Positions 35,435 to 43,502 of a stretch of DNA of 64,000 nt are shown piece after piece. Numbering within the stretch: the stretch's first letter is position 1; each line of letters opens with the position of its first letter. The position numbers and the translations under genes were made by a program. Below the pieces are notes generated by a model, which searched no databases, was not told the DNA's origin, and was given only the letters and a program-made list of their open reading frames with translations. This DNA is from JAEYZM01 sp943372195. Its GTDB lineage: Bacteria; Bacteroidota; Bacteroidia; Sphingobacteriales; Sphingobacteriaceae. The DNA lies in NCBI GenBank assembly GCA_943372195.1, contig CALRXS010000015.1:9508-73507 (forward strand), written 5' to 3'.

Positions 35435-35863
35435 TTATTGTTTAGGGATGTTAGTATTATTTCTTAATTGAGGTTGACTAATATTTTTTTGTTTGTAAGT
35501 TTTACTGTTATTGTATTTTAAAATATAAGATTGATTAGGTAGGAATTGATTTTGAGTACTAAATGCACAATGAACGGTATCTCCATTTTTATAATCAATA
35601 CTGCTATCATGATTAAACTGAATGGGTGTAATTTCTAATTCATTATTAAATATAATTTTAATAGAGTTAGCTACAAGCGATTTTTCTTGATTTACAAATT
35701 TAAGTGTATATGAAGTATAAATATTTTGTTCTGGCCTGCCAGGTATTACTTGATTTGCTTCAAAGTTGATTATATTAACAGAATGGGTTTTACACGAAAA
35801 AATACCAATACTTAAAAAAATAAATAGTAGTTGATATGAATAAATTACATATGAAAATTTCAT
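35435..35863 (-). CDS. Small lipoprotein of unknown function
   Basis: 142 residues with a lipoprotein-type signal (LSIGIFSC, Cys24) and a predicted beta-sandwich body (YTSYTLKFVNQEKSLVANSI, CAFSTQNQFLPNQSYILKY). The C-terminus is Gln/Asn-rich. I do not recognise the family. It precedes the 1593-residue secreted protein by 2 bases and must share its mRNA, so it may assist export or surface assembly of that protein. That link is inferred only from context. Confidence 0.65.
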   Translation of the reverse strand: MKFSYVIYSYQLLFIFLSIGIFSCKTHSVNIINFEANQVIPGRPEQNIYTSYTLKFVNQEKSLVANSIKIIFNNELEITPIQFNHDSSIDYKNGDTVHCAFSTQNQFLPNQSYILKYNNSKTYKQKNISQPQLRNNTNIPKQ

Positions 35864-36187
35864 TACTTAAAGTAATAGTAATTTTCAAAAAAAACAAATA
35901 CCTATAATTCAGTATTTTTTATTGAAAAACCTAAAAAATAATAAATCTACAAATGATGCTCCATAGCTATTTAAATAGCATAAACTATTAATTTAAAGCT
36001 AATTTAGAAGCCTAAATAATTCATTTATTGAGTATTATTAGGAAATACAAATTATTATACACACCTTTGTGAACGTATTTAAAGAACCCAGACGAAATTC
36101 TGTCGATTAACATTCTCAGTTTATTTTCTTAATTCTCTAGTACCATGAAATCACACAAAGTGGTTTTGTTTAATTATTCATAACAAA
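35864..36187 (+). promoter_or_regulatory. Control region of the cold-shock gene
   Basis: A 324-base AT-rich spacer between divergent genes. It holds a perfect 14-bp palindrome GCTATTTAAATAGC (35966-35979) and a one-mismatch -7 box CACCTTTG (36061-36068). From there a leader of about 115 bases reaches the csp ATG, with a small GAC..GTC hairpin near 36093-36106. Long structured leaders are typical of cold-shock mRNAs. I see no gene here. Confidence 0.4.
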
Positions 36188-36379
36188 ATGCAAGGAAAAG
36201 TAAAATTTTTTAATTACTCAAAAGGATTTGGGTTTATTACATCAGAAGAAACAGGTGAAGACATCTTCGTACACAGCAGTGGCTTGAAAGAAGAAATTCG
36301 CGAGAATGACACAGTTCAATTCGAAGTTGAGCGTGGCAAAAAAGGCATGAATGCCGTTAACGTTAAAATTATCAATTAA
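36188..36379 (+). CDS. Cold-shock domain protein (CspA family)
   Basis: A 63-residue single OB-fold RNA chaperone. RNP1-type KGFGFIT and RNP2-type EDIFVHSSGL are intact, and the protein begins MQGKVKFFNYSKGFGFI. It acts as an RNA-melting factor in the cytoplasm. It is slightly shorter than E. coli CspA. A perfect 28-bp palindromic terminator follows. Confidence 0.95.
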   Translation: MQGKVKFFNYSKGFGFITSEETGEDIFVHSSGLKEEIRENDTVQFEVERGKKGMNAVNVKIIN

Positions 36380-36401
36380 GCATTATAATTTTTTTGTAAA
36401 G

Positions 36402-36429
36402 AAAAAGGGAACCCTAGGGTTCCCTTTTT
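36402..36429. terminator. Perfect palindromic bidirectional terminator
   Basis: The 28 bases are self-complementary throughout (A5-GGGAACCC-TA-GGGTTCCC-T5), serving csp and the convergent hemerythrin operon. Confidence 0.9.
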
Positions 36430-36433
36430 TCAT

Positions 36434-36994
36434 TTATGCTTGCTGCATTTCTAACAATTCTGATTGTGGAATATTAGATAACATCCATTTCATCCAATAG
36501 TCAAGCTCTTCTTTTTCAATATTTGATTGAATTTTAGTTCTTGCTTCGAGTAATTCTTGATCTGTATAATTATTTTGCAGATAAGGCATAACTACAAGTT
36601 CTTCTTTATTTAAATGTTGTAATGTAAATGCTAAGAAATCTGTAAACAAATGATTTAAACTATTTTGAAATGTATTTCGAACTACAAGATCTGTAGTATT
36701 TACAATTTTTTCAATAAAAGCGGTTAACTCAAAAATTTTGTGATTATATAATTCATGTTCTGCTTCTACTTCATTTAAAATCCCCAAATCATTTTCTTTA
36801 ACTAGGTTAAATACACATTCATCTTCATGATGAGAATGATTATCTAATAATTTTAATAAGTAATATAAATCAGAAATCAATTTATTGAAATCTTCTTGAT
36901 TAGTAAAGTCTGTTTTTTGAATTCTAATTGCCATCTCATAAAACATTGCTCTTAATGCTTTATGAATATTTGTAAATAAATCAACTCTTTTCAT
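36434..36994 (-). CDS. Hemerythrin HHE-domain protein
   Basis: A 186-residue four-helix protein with the ligand pattern of hemerythrin-like domains: NHSHHEDECVF (about 52-62), AEHELYNHKI (about 78-87), and a helix with LQHLNKEELVVMPYL (about 128-142). It probably binds a di-iron centre that senses or carries O2 or NO. RIC-type repair factors are related but carry an extra ScdA domain that is absent here. It starts 1 base after the cytochrome c stop, so the pair is translated together. Confidence 0.85.
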   Translation of the reverse strand: MKRVDLFTNIHKALRAMFYEMAIRIQKTDFTNQEDFNKLISDLYYLLKLLDNHSHHEDECVFNLVKENDLGILNEVEAEHELYNHKIFELTAFIEKIVNTTDLVVRNTFQNSLNHLFTDFLAFTLQHLNKEELVVMPYLQNNYTDQELLEARTKIQSNIEKEELDYWMKWMLSNIPQSELLEMQQA

Positions 36995-36995
36995 A

Positions 36996-37589
36996 TTATA
37001 AATTATTGAATTGTTCTAAGGTAAGTATATTAGGTACTACATTGCTAACAGGTTTCGTGGCTTTTAAATAGGTATAAATTGCTATTAAATCTTCTTTACT
37101 TAATTGCTTGAAATTTTGCCATGGCATAGGTGGTAATAAATTTCTCGCATTTCTTAATCCCTTGTATTTGCCTTCTGTCATCGCAATTATAAATTGCTCT
37201 TCTGTCCAGTTACCAATACCTGTCGCATCTGAAGTAATATTAGCAGCATAAGTAACTCCCCACGGACCTATGGTAGCTGTTAAATCTCCATTCATAAAAA
37301 CATAACCATCTTTCATTGCTGAGATATTAGTTTTTGTTAATGGTCTCGTTGATGGATAACCTGATAAATATAAACTATCAACTATCTGTGGGCCATTAGC
37401 TGTCATAACTTTAGGTGAATGACAATCAGCACAACCAATAGTACTAACTAGATATTTACCTCTTTGCAAAATAGTGTCGTATTTTGCTTCTGCATTTCTA
37501 AACTCTTCTACTTTCGACTCATTTTTCGAAGAGCATGACATTAGTGATACGGCATATATTGCTGCCGTTAAAAAATTTAAAATTTTCAT
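36996..37589 (-). CDS. Mono-heme cytochrome c lipoprotein
   Basis: 197 residues with a lipoprotein signal (VSLMSC, Cys19), a single heme-binding motif CADCH (about 53-57) and a likely distal methionine in LLPPMPWQNF (about 152-161). The AANITSDATGIGNWTEEQF segment is typical of small diheme-like cytochromes used as electron carriers, although only one heme site exists here. It is probably anchored in the periplasm or outer membrane. It lies between the AraC-GyrI regulator (23 bases upstream) and the hemerythrin gene. Confidence 0.88.
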   Translation of the reverse strand: MKILNFLTAAIYAVSLMSCSSKNESKVEEFRNAEAKYDTILQRGKYLVSTIGCADCHSPKVMTANGPQIVDSLYLSGYPSTRPLTKTNISAMKDGYVFMNGDLTATIGPWGVTYAANITSDATGIGNWTEEQFIIAMTEGKYKGLRNARNLLPPMPWQNFKQLSKEDLIAIYTYLKATKPVSNVVPNILTLEQFNNL

Positions 37590-37612
37590 TTTGTATTATT
37601 TTTTAGGTGAAC

Positions 37613-38431
37613 TTATTCTATTGCTAGATACCATTCTATTTCATGGTAATCGATGTTTTCTCTATATGGGTTCGTTGAATATTTAAAATATGAGCATCCG
37701 TCTCTTAGTTCAATATTTGTATGATTGATAATAAACTTTTCAATTGCCAAGCAATACTCCGATATGTATTTATGTTCAATCTTAAAATTCATTATAAGGT
37801 ACTTCCCTCCTGGATATTCAGTTAACGAATATTTATTTTGATCAATTACATCGAATTCGAATGCAATATCGATTCTACATTTATTCTTTTTTGTAACGTT
37901 CGGACATTCATGAAGCACACTCCAATGATTTTTAAACTCGCTGTTGTCTTTATTAAGTTTATCTTGATCTAAATTTTGCCAGATATCATAAAACTCTCTA
38001 CTAAAATAATCACAGAATGTAGGGTAAGATATTAGCTTGAAATTTTCAATTGTTTTTATTTGATACTTAAAATCAATTTCAAAAGGTAAATTATATTCTA
38101 ATAGTTTTCGAGTATCTGAATTCTTTTTATATGCTTTTACACTAGTACCCATAATTTGTGTAAATGCTCTAGAGAAAGCAGTATAATCGTCATAACCTGA
38201 AAGTTCAGACACCTTGCTAACGCTGTAATTAGTGACCCCTAGCATCATAGCCGCATTTTCTAGCCTCTTTCTTTTTATATATTGCCCTATAGGTTCTCCA
38301 ATACTTCTCTTAAGAATTCTATGTAAATGATATTCAGAATAGCCAGTGTACTTAGATAATGCATCTAGCGACAAATCTGAATTTAGATTTAACTGTACGT
38401 ATTTTAATACTTCTTGATCTACTGCTTGCAT
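37613..38431 (-). CDS. AraC-family regulator with C-terminal GyrI-like effector domain
   Basis: 272 residues. The AraC DNA-binding domain is N-terminal (about 1-108: LNSDLSLDALSKYTGYSEYHLHRIL and YSVSKVSELSGYDDYTAFSR), the reverse of the usual AraC order. A GyrI-like small-molecule-binding domain (about 115-272) follows, as in Rob and SoxS-like multidrug or stress regulators. It heads a three-gene operon with a cytochrome c and a hemerythrin, so it probably senses a toxic ligand and controls them. The ligand is unknown. Confidence 0.85.
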   Translation of the reverse strand: MQAVDQEVLKYVQLNLNSDLSLDALSKYTGYSEYHLHRILKRSIGEPIGQYIKRKRLENAAMMLGVTNYSVSKVSELSGYDDYTAFSRAFTQIMGTSVKAYKKNSDTRKLLEYNLPFEIDFKYQIKTIENFKLISYPTFCDYFSREFYDIWQNLDQDKLNKDNSEFKNHWSVLHECPNVTKKNKCRIDIAFEFDVIDQNKYSLTEYPGGKYLIMNFKIEHKYISEYCLAIEKFIINHTNIELRDGCSYFKYSTNPYRENIDYHEIEWYLAIE

Positions 38432-38448
38432 AACTCTTATCTCGGCTA

Positions 38449-38456
38449 CAAATATG
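38449..38456 (-). promoter_or_regulatory. Possible -7 box of the AraC-GyrI operon
   Basis: CATATTTG on the minus strand (one mismatch to TAnnTTTG), with TTGC 24 bases upstream, 18 bases from the ATG. The same CATATTTG variant occurs in front of copA (41593-41600). Confidence 0.35.
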
Positions 38457-38511
38457 ATATGTTTTTCAGAAAAGAACTTTGCAATTCTTGCTATTCACAA
38501 TTATGTTACAT

Positions 38512-38539
38512 AAAAAAAGCGATACAAATAATGTATCGC
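38512..38539 (-). terminator. Terminator of the copA operon
   Basis: GCGATACATTATTTGTATCGC followed by seven T residues on the minus strand. Confidence 0.85.
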
Positions 38540-38564
38540 TTTTGAATTTGTACAAAATTGTAAA

Positions 38565-39092
38565 TTATTTTATCGTCTCTTTGATTTTACCACATTTCAT
38601 CATCTTATCTCCGAAATAAGGATTTCGAATGGCATTCTCATCTGTTAACCAAAATCCACCATTATCATTATCAGCCATTGGACAATAAGCCACATATGCT
38701 GCACCCGATTTTAATTTTTGAGTTTTTGTTAATTCAATCATCATGATACTTAAATTCAGAAATGCTGTTCTCTGTTTTTCCATATCAGTTTCAGTTGCAA
38801 TTTTCTGAGATAATGTAATCATTTGCTTTTTCGCTTTAAATGCCACAAGATTTTGATTTAATTTTGTTGCAGCCTCTTTAGTTGCATTGGCATCTGTTTT
38901 AACCATTGCATCTTTCATAATCAAATACGATTGAAACACTTCATTGAACTGAGCGTTCTCAAACACCGGCTTAGTCATTTCTTGACTTTCTGATGAAGTT
39001 GCAGATTCAACTTTTTTACTACTCGCATTTGAGCAAGAAATCATACTAAATGTGATAGCAGTAATGATGAGTAATGATTTTAATTTTTCCAT
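38565..39092 (-). CDS. DUF3347 lipoprotein linked to copper handling
   Basis: 175 residues with a lipoprotein signal (TFSMISC, about Cys20), a helical DUF3347 core (FQSYLIMKDAMVKTDANATK) and the CPMADNDNGGFWLTDENAIRNPY motif with a conserved Cys/Met. DUF3347 proteins often sit in copper- or silver-efflux clusters of Bacteroidota and may bind metal in the periplasm. It is the last gene of the copA operon, 28 bases after the HMA chaperone. The metal-binding role is inferred. Confidence 0.82.
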   Translation of the reverse strand: MEKLKSLLIITAITFSMISCSNASSKKVESATSSESQEMTKPVFENAQFNEVFQSYLIMKDAMVKTDANATKEAATKLNQNLVAFKAKKQMITLSQKIATETDMEKQRTAFLNLSIMMIELTKTQKLKSGAAYVAYCPMADNDNGGFWLTDENAIRNPYFGDKMMKCGKIKETIK

Positions 39093-39120
39093 TTTTTTAA
39101 TATTTAATTAAATATAATAT

Positions 39121-39342
39121 TTATTCTTCTAATTTGTCTAAAGTATAACCGGCTGCTTTAATAGCACTGATTACTTGTTCTTCAACACCTTCATTACCTT
39201 TAACTGTAAGTATTTTATTAGGTGTTAAAATATCAACTTCCCAATTTTTTATATCAGATATTCCATCTAAGAAAGGTTTGACATTAGCAATACATCCAGC
39301 ACATTTAATATTTGATTTAAATTTTAATTCTACTTCGTTCAT
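39121..39342 (-). CDS. Copper-chaperone-like HMA protein
   Basis: A 73-residue heavy-metal-associated domain with the metal site CAGC (Cys14, Cys17) in place of the usual MxCxxC: the preceding residues are NIK, so the conserved methionine is missing. It probably delivers Cu(I) to the CopA ATPase encoded 15 bases upstream. CopZ-like proteins are the nearest relatives. Confidence 0.85.
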   Translation of the reverse strand: MNEVELKFKSNIKCAGCIANVKPFLDGISDIKNWEVDILTPNKILTVKGNEGVEEQVISAIKAAGYTLDKLEE

Positions 39343-39357
39343 AATATATTTTTATTT

Positions 39358-41574
39358 TTATAATTTGATTGTTTTTAATCTTAAGCTATTACTCACTACA
39401 CTTACAGAGCTTAGAGCCATTGCTGCTCCTGCAATCATAGGATCTAAAAGAAAACCATTGAATGGAAATAATACTCCAGCCGCAATTGGTATGCCGATTA
39501 GATTATAAATGAATGCCCAAAATAAATTCTGACGTATTCCCATTACTGTTTTCTTTGATAGCATTAATGCTTTAGGCACTGATTGTAAATCTGAAGTAAT
39601 AAGAGTAATTTTTGCAACATCCATAGCAATATCAGAACCTTTACCCATTGCAATACTTAAGTCAGCTTGAGCTAAAGCCTGACTATCATTGATACCATCA
39701 CCCACCATTGCAACTATTCTACCTTCTAATTGTAATTTTTTAATGAAGTCGTATTTTTCGGATGGTAGTACATTTGAAAGAAAATGCATTACACCTACTT
39801 TTTGCGCTACAGCTTTTGCATTAATTTTATTATCACCTGTTAACATATAAACTTCAATACCCCTCTCTTGCAAAGTCTTGATAGCATTGATAGAACTATC
39901 TTTTATTTTATCGGAGATAGAATAAATAGCAAGTAAATGATGACTATTTGAAAACCAAATTACTGTACTCCCCTCTTCTTGAAGCTTATTAGCTTTTTGA
40001 ATGAACTCATCTTCTATTAGAATATTATTTCCATTCATAAATTCAATATTACCTACATAAAAATTTGATTGAAGGTGTTTAGCAATCACACCTCTACCAG
40101 TTACTGAGATGAAGTCAGTAACATCCGAAGCATTTTTTATGTTAGATTTTAAATGCTCAACTATTGCTTCAGCAAGTGGATGCTCAGATCTTGATTCAAT
40201 TGCTAACAAAACTTCTTTATCTACATCTGTAATATGTTTTGTATAAACTACGTCTTGAACAACTGGTTTTCCTTCTGTTATGGTACCTGTCTTATCTAAT
40301 ACCACTACATCAACTTTATGAGCAATTTCTATGCTTTCAGCATCTTTAATTAAAATATTATTCTCGGCTCCCTTACCAACACCAACCATAATAGCAGTTG
40401 GAGTTGCGAGTCCGAGGACACACGGACAAGCAATTACTAATACCGTAACTGAATTCAATAATGCATAAGTAAATCCGTTCTCGCCACCAAACACCATCCA
40501 TGCTATAAAAGTTAAAATTGAAATAACGATTACAACTGGCACAAAAATACCTGCAATTTTATCAACTAATTTTTGCACAGGTGCTTTAGAACCTTGTGCT
40601 TGTTGAACCATTTTTATTATTTGAGCAAGAATTGTGTCTGCACCTACCTTTTCGGCTATGAATTGGAAACTGCCTTTTTGATTTATACTACCAGAGAATA
40701 CTTTTTCATCTTTAAACTTTTCAACTGCGACTGGCTCACCAGAAATCATACTTTCATCAACAAAAGAATTACCATTGAGCACACGACCGTCAACCGGAAT
40801 TTTCTCACCTGGTTTTATAATGATTATCTGATCAACTTTTACTTCTTTGATTGGAATAGTTTTTTCAATTCCATTCTCTAAAATATTAACAGTTTTGGAC
40901 TGTAATCCGATTAATTTTTTTATAGCTGATGAAGTATTTGACTTTGCTTTCTCTTCTAATAATTTACCCAGAGAAATAAAGGTAATGACGACTGCTGCCG
41001 CTTCATAGTAAACATGCGCATGCAATCCGCGAGCATGCCAGAACTCAGGAAAAATAGTATTAAACAAACTAAACACAAAGGCAATGAAAGTACTTAGAGC
41101 AACTAGAGTATCCATATTTGCCGTATGATGTTTAGCTTGTTTTATAGCATTAATAAAATATGATTTACCAAAATAGAATACTACTGGTACAGTGAAAACC
41201 ATCGAGATCCAGTTACCATAAGGCATGTTCATATAAAACATACCAATTACAACAACTGGCAGAGTTAAAATTATAGACCAAATAGTTCTAACTTTTAATG
41301 CTTTAAAATTATTTTGATTGTAATCTTCTTGAATTGAATCATTATCTGCTTCTTCATCAATTAATATATCATATCCGATTGATCTTAATACCTCTCTTAA
41401 TTTTTCTGCATTTATTGAATTATCATATTCAGCAAGTAATGATGCATTTGCATAGTTAACACTAGCATTTATAACACCATCTGTATTTTTTAACATAGAT
41501 TCAACACTTACTGCACAAGCAGCACATGTCATGCCTAGTACCGGAAATGTTTTTATTCTATTAATGGAACTCAT
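39358..41574 (-). CDS. copA: Copper-translocating P-type ATPase
   Basis: A P1B-type ATPase that exports Cu(I) across the inner membrane. The 738-residue protein begins MSSINRIKTFPV. It has one N-terminal HMA domain with GMTCAACAVS (Cys17, Cys20), eight membrane segments, the transmembrane metal site CPC (about 382-384, IACPCVLGLATPTA), the phosphorylation motif DKTGTITEGKP (about 425), a SEHPLAEA nucleotide motif and GDGINDSQAL. The frame opens earlier at a TTG (41595), but ATG at 41574 fits the family. Operon with the HMA chaperone and DUF3347 lipoprotein. Confidence 0.93.
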   Translation of the reverse strand: MSSINRIKTFPVLGMTCAACAVSVESMLKNTDGVINASVNYANASLLAEYDNSINAEKLREVLRSIGYDILIDEEADNDSIQEDYNQNNFKALKVRTIWSIILTLPVVVIGMFYMNMPYGNWISMVFTVPVVFYFGKSYFINAIKQAKHHTANMDTLVALSTFIAFVFSLFNTIFPEFWHARGLHAHVYYEAAAVVITFISLGKLLEEKAKSNTSSAIKKLIGLQSKTVNILENGIEKTIPIKEVKVDQIIIIKPGEKIPVDGRVLNGNSFVDESMISGEPVAVEKFKDEKVFSGSINQKGSFQFIAEKVGADTILAQIIKMVQQAQGSKAPVQKLVDKIAGIFVPVVIVISILTFIAWMVFGGENGFTYALLNSVTVLVIACPCVLGLATPTAIMVGVGKGAENNILIKDAESIEIAHKVDVVVLDKTGTITEGKPVVQDVVYTKHITDVDKEVLLAIESRSEHPLAEAIVEHLKSNIKNASDVTDFISVTGRGVIAKHLQSNFYVGNIEFMNGNNILIEDEFIQKANKLQEEGSTVIWFSNSHHLLAIYSISDKIKDSSINAIKTLQERGIEVYMLTGDNKINAKAVAQKVGVMHFLSNVLPSEKYDFIKKLQLEGRIVAMVGDGINDSQALAQADLSIAMGKGSDIAMDVAKITLITSDLQSVPKALMLSKKTVMGIRQNLFWAFIYNLIGIPIAAGVLFPFNGFLLDPMIAGAAMALSSVSVVSNSLRLKTIKL

Positions 41575-41651
41575 ATAAAGTTTATTGATATACAAATATG
41601 AGCTTTAAAAAAGCAAACACTTTACATAATTGACTGCTTTTATTATAAAAT

Positions 41652-42218
41652 TTACAAATTATCGATAGTATTACGGGACTTATTAAGAGACTTCTTGAAT
41701 TCAGAAGGAGTTTGTCCGGTAATTTTTTTGAACTGAGAAGATAAGTGAGCGACACTACTATAGGCTAACTTATCTGCGATTTCAGAGAAATTTAGCTCGT
41801 CGTAAACAATGAGTTCTTTAATTTTCTCCACTTTTTGCTTGATGATATAATGCTCAATCGTTACACTTTCAACAGATGAAAATAGACTGCTTAAATAATT
41901 GTATTCATAATTTAATTGATCAGCTATGAATGCTGACCAATTTATTTTCATATCAATGTTTTTTTGATGATGAATTTGCTGGATGATAATATTTTTTATT
42001 TGTTCAATTAATCTAGATTTTTTATCATCAATTATTTCGAAACCCAATTCATCTAACTTATTTTTTAGTTGATTAAAAATGTTTGGCTCTATTGAATTTT
42101 CTTTGAGTTGTACTTCACCTAAATATATTGATTCGATGTGTAAATCTAATGCGTCGATACTTTGCTTAACAGCAAGTACGCATCTATTACAAACCATATT
42201 TTTAATGTATAGTAACAT
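41652..42218 (-). CDS. HMA-AraC fusion regulator, probable copper sensor
   Basis: 188 residues: an N-terminal heavy-metal-associated-like domain (about 1-68) with the metal site CNRC (Cys10, Cys13) joined to an AraC-type DNA-binding domain (about 80-180: YDELNFSEIADKLAYSSVAHLSSQFKK, FKKITGQTPSEFK). The CxxC site replaces the ligand-binding domain of usual AraC proteins. It lies 77 bases upstream of copA in the same direction and 10 bases after purT. It probably senses Cu(I) directly and activates copA. Confidence 0.8.
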   Translation of the reverse strand: MLLYIKNMVCNRCVLAVKQSIDALDLHIESIYLGEVQLKENSIEPNIFNQLKNKLDELGFEIIDDKKSRLIEQIKNIIIQQIHHQKNIDMKINWSAFIADQLNYEYNYLSSLFSSVESVTIEHYIIKQKVEKIKELIVYDELNFSEIADKLAYSSVAHLSSQFKKITGQTPSEFKKSLNKSRNTIDNL

Positions 42219-42228
42219 CCGAAGAAAT

Positions 42229-43416
42229 TTATCTTAAGTCTACAACAATTTTACTTGCAGAACGGTTTGCTTTGGCTCTTGCTTCATCAATTGTATCAGC
42301 TTTAGCAAGACAAACTCCCATTCTACGTTCGTGCACAATTTCAGGTTTACCGAATATCCTTAATTGAGTATCAGGTTCTGCTAATGCATCTTCTAATCCA
42401 GAATATACAATATCTTGTGAGTCACCTTTAACTAAAATAACACTGCTAGCTGAAGGGCCGAGTTGAGTAATTTTAGGAATTGGCAAGCCAAGAATCGCGC
42501 GAACGTGTAAAGCAAATTCAGATAGATCTTGAGAGATCATGGTAACCATACCGGTATCATGCGGACGAGGAGAAAGTTCTGAGAAATAAACTTCATCATT
42601 TTTTACAAAAAACTCTACACCATACAATCCCCAACCACCTAAAGATAGAACAACTTTTTCAGCGATATGCTGCGCTTTTTCAAGAGCAATCTTTGACATA
42701 GGCTGAGGTTGCCACGATTCTTGATAATCTCCATTTTCTTGTCGATGTCCGATCGGCTCACAAAACGAAACTCCTGATTTATGTGATATCGTTAACAAAG
42801 TAATTTCAAAATCGAAATCAACAAAAGCTTCAATGATTACTCTACCGGCACCCGATCGACCACCTTCTTGCGCATATTTCCAAGCTTTGTCAATATCATT
42901 TTCAGATTTCAAAACAGATTGTCCTTTACCTGAAGAGCTCATGATTGGCTTTACAACACAAGGGAATCCGATAGTATGTACATCATTTACAAAACTATCA
43001 TAGTCGCCCGAAAATTTATATTTTGAAGTTGTTAGTCCTAAAGTTTCTGCCGCTAAAGTTCTAATACCTTCTCTATTCATTGTAAGAGACGTAGCTTTTG
43101 CGGATGGTACAACTTTAAACCCCTCTTCTTCAAGTTCAATTAAAGCTGCTGTGGCAATCGCTTCTACTTCAGGAATTATATAATCAGGTTGTTCATTATG
43201 TATTATATTTTTTAATGCTTCAGCATCTAACATCGAAATCACATACGATCTATGTGCAACTTGCATAGCTGGGGCATTGGCATATTTATCTACTGCAATA
43301 ACTTCTATACCATAGCGTTGAAATTCAATTACAACTTCTTTGCCTAATTCACCTGAACCTAATAAAACAACTTTTAAAGCACTTTTTGTTAAGGGAGTAC
43401 CAATTTTTGTCATCAT
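42229..43416 (-). CDS. purT: Formate-dependent phosphoribosylglycinamide formyltransferase
   Basis: PurT uses formate and ATP to formylate GAR in purine synthesis, in place of folate-dependent PurN. The 395-residue ATP-grasp protein has the N-terminal Rossmann motif VVLLGSGELGKEVVIEFQR, the ATP-grasp loop MSSSGKGQSVL (near 170), and ELSPRPHDTGMVTMISQDLSEF, strongly diagnostic of the family. Either of two adjacent ATGs (43416 or 43413) could start it. It may be co-transcribed with the HMA-AraC gene. Confidence 0.95.
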   Translation of the reverse strand: MMTKIGTPLTKSALKVVLLGSGELGKEVVIEFQRYGIEVIAVDKYANAPAMQVAHRSYVISMLDAEALKNIIHNEQPDYIIPEVEAIATAALIELEEEGFKVVPSAKATSLTMNREGIRTLAAETLGLTTSKYKFSGDYDSFVNDVHTIGFPCVVKPIMSSSGKGQSVLKSENDIDKAWKYAQEGGRSGAGRVIIEAFVDFDFEITLLTISHKSGVSFCEPIGHRQENGDYQESWQPQPMSKIALEKAQHIAEKVVLSLGGWGLYGVEFFVKNDEVYFSELSPRPHDTGMVTMISQDLSEFALHVRAILGLPIPKITQLGPSASSVILVKGDSQDIVYSGLEDALAEPDTQLRIFGKPEIVHERRMGVCLAKADTIDEARAKANRSASKIVVDLR

Positions 43417-43502
43417 TTTAAACTAAAACTTAATGGAGTATAAATGTATATGTTTTTTTAGTTATTTTGTATATTTATAGGTATGCAAAAAAATATAAAT
43501 AC

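Noticed and set aside
43467..43502. 12-residue extension of the hybrid kinase starting at TTG
   Set aside because: The residues (YIYRYAKKYKY) look like promoter DNA translation; ATG at 43503 fits.
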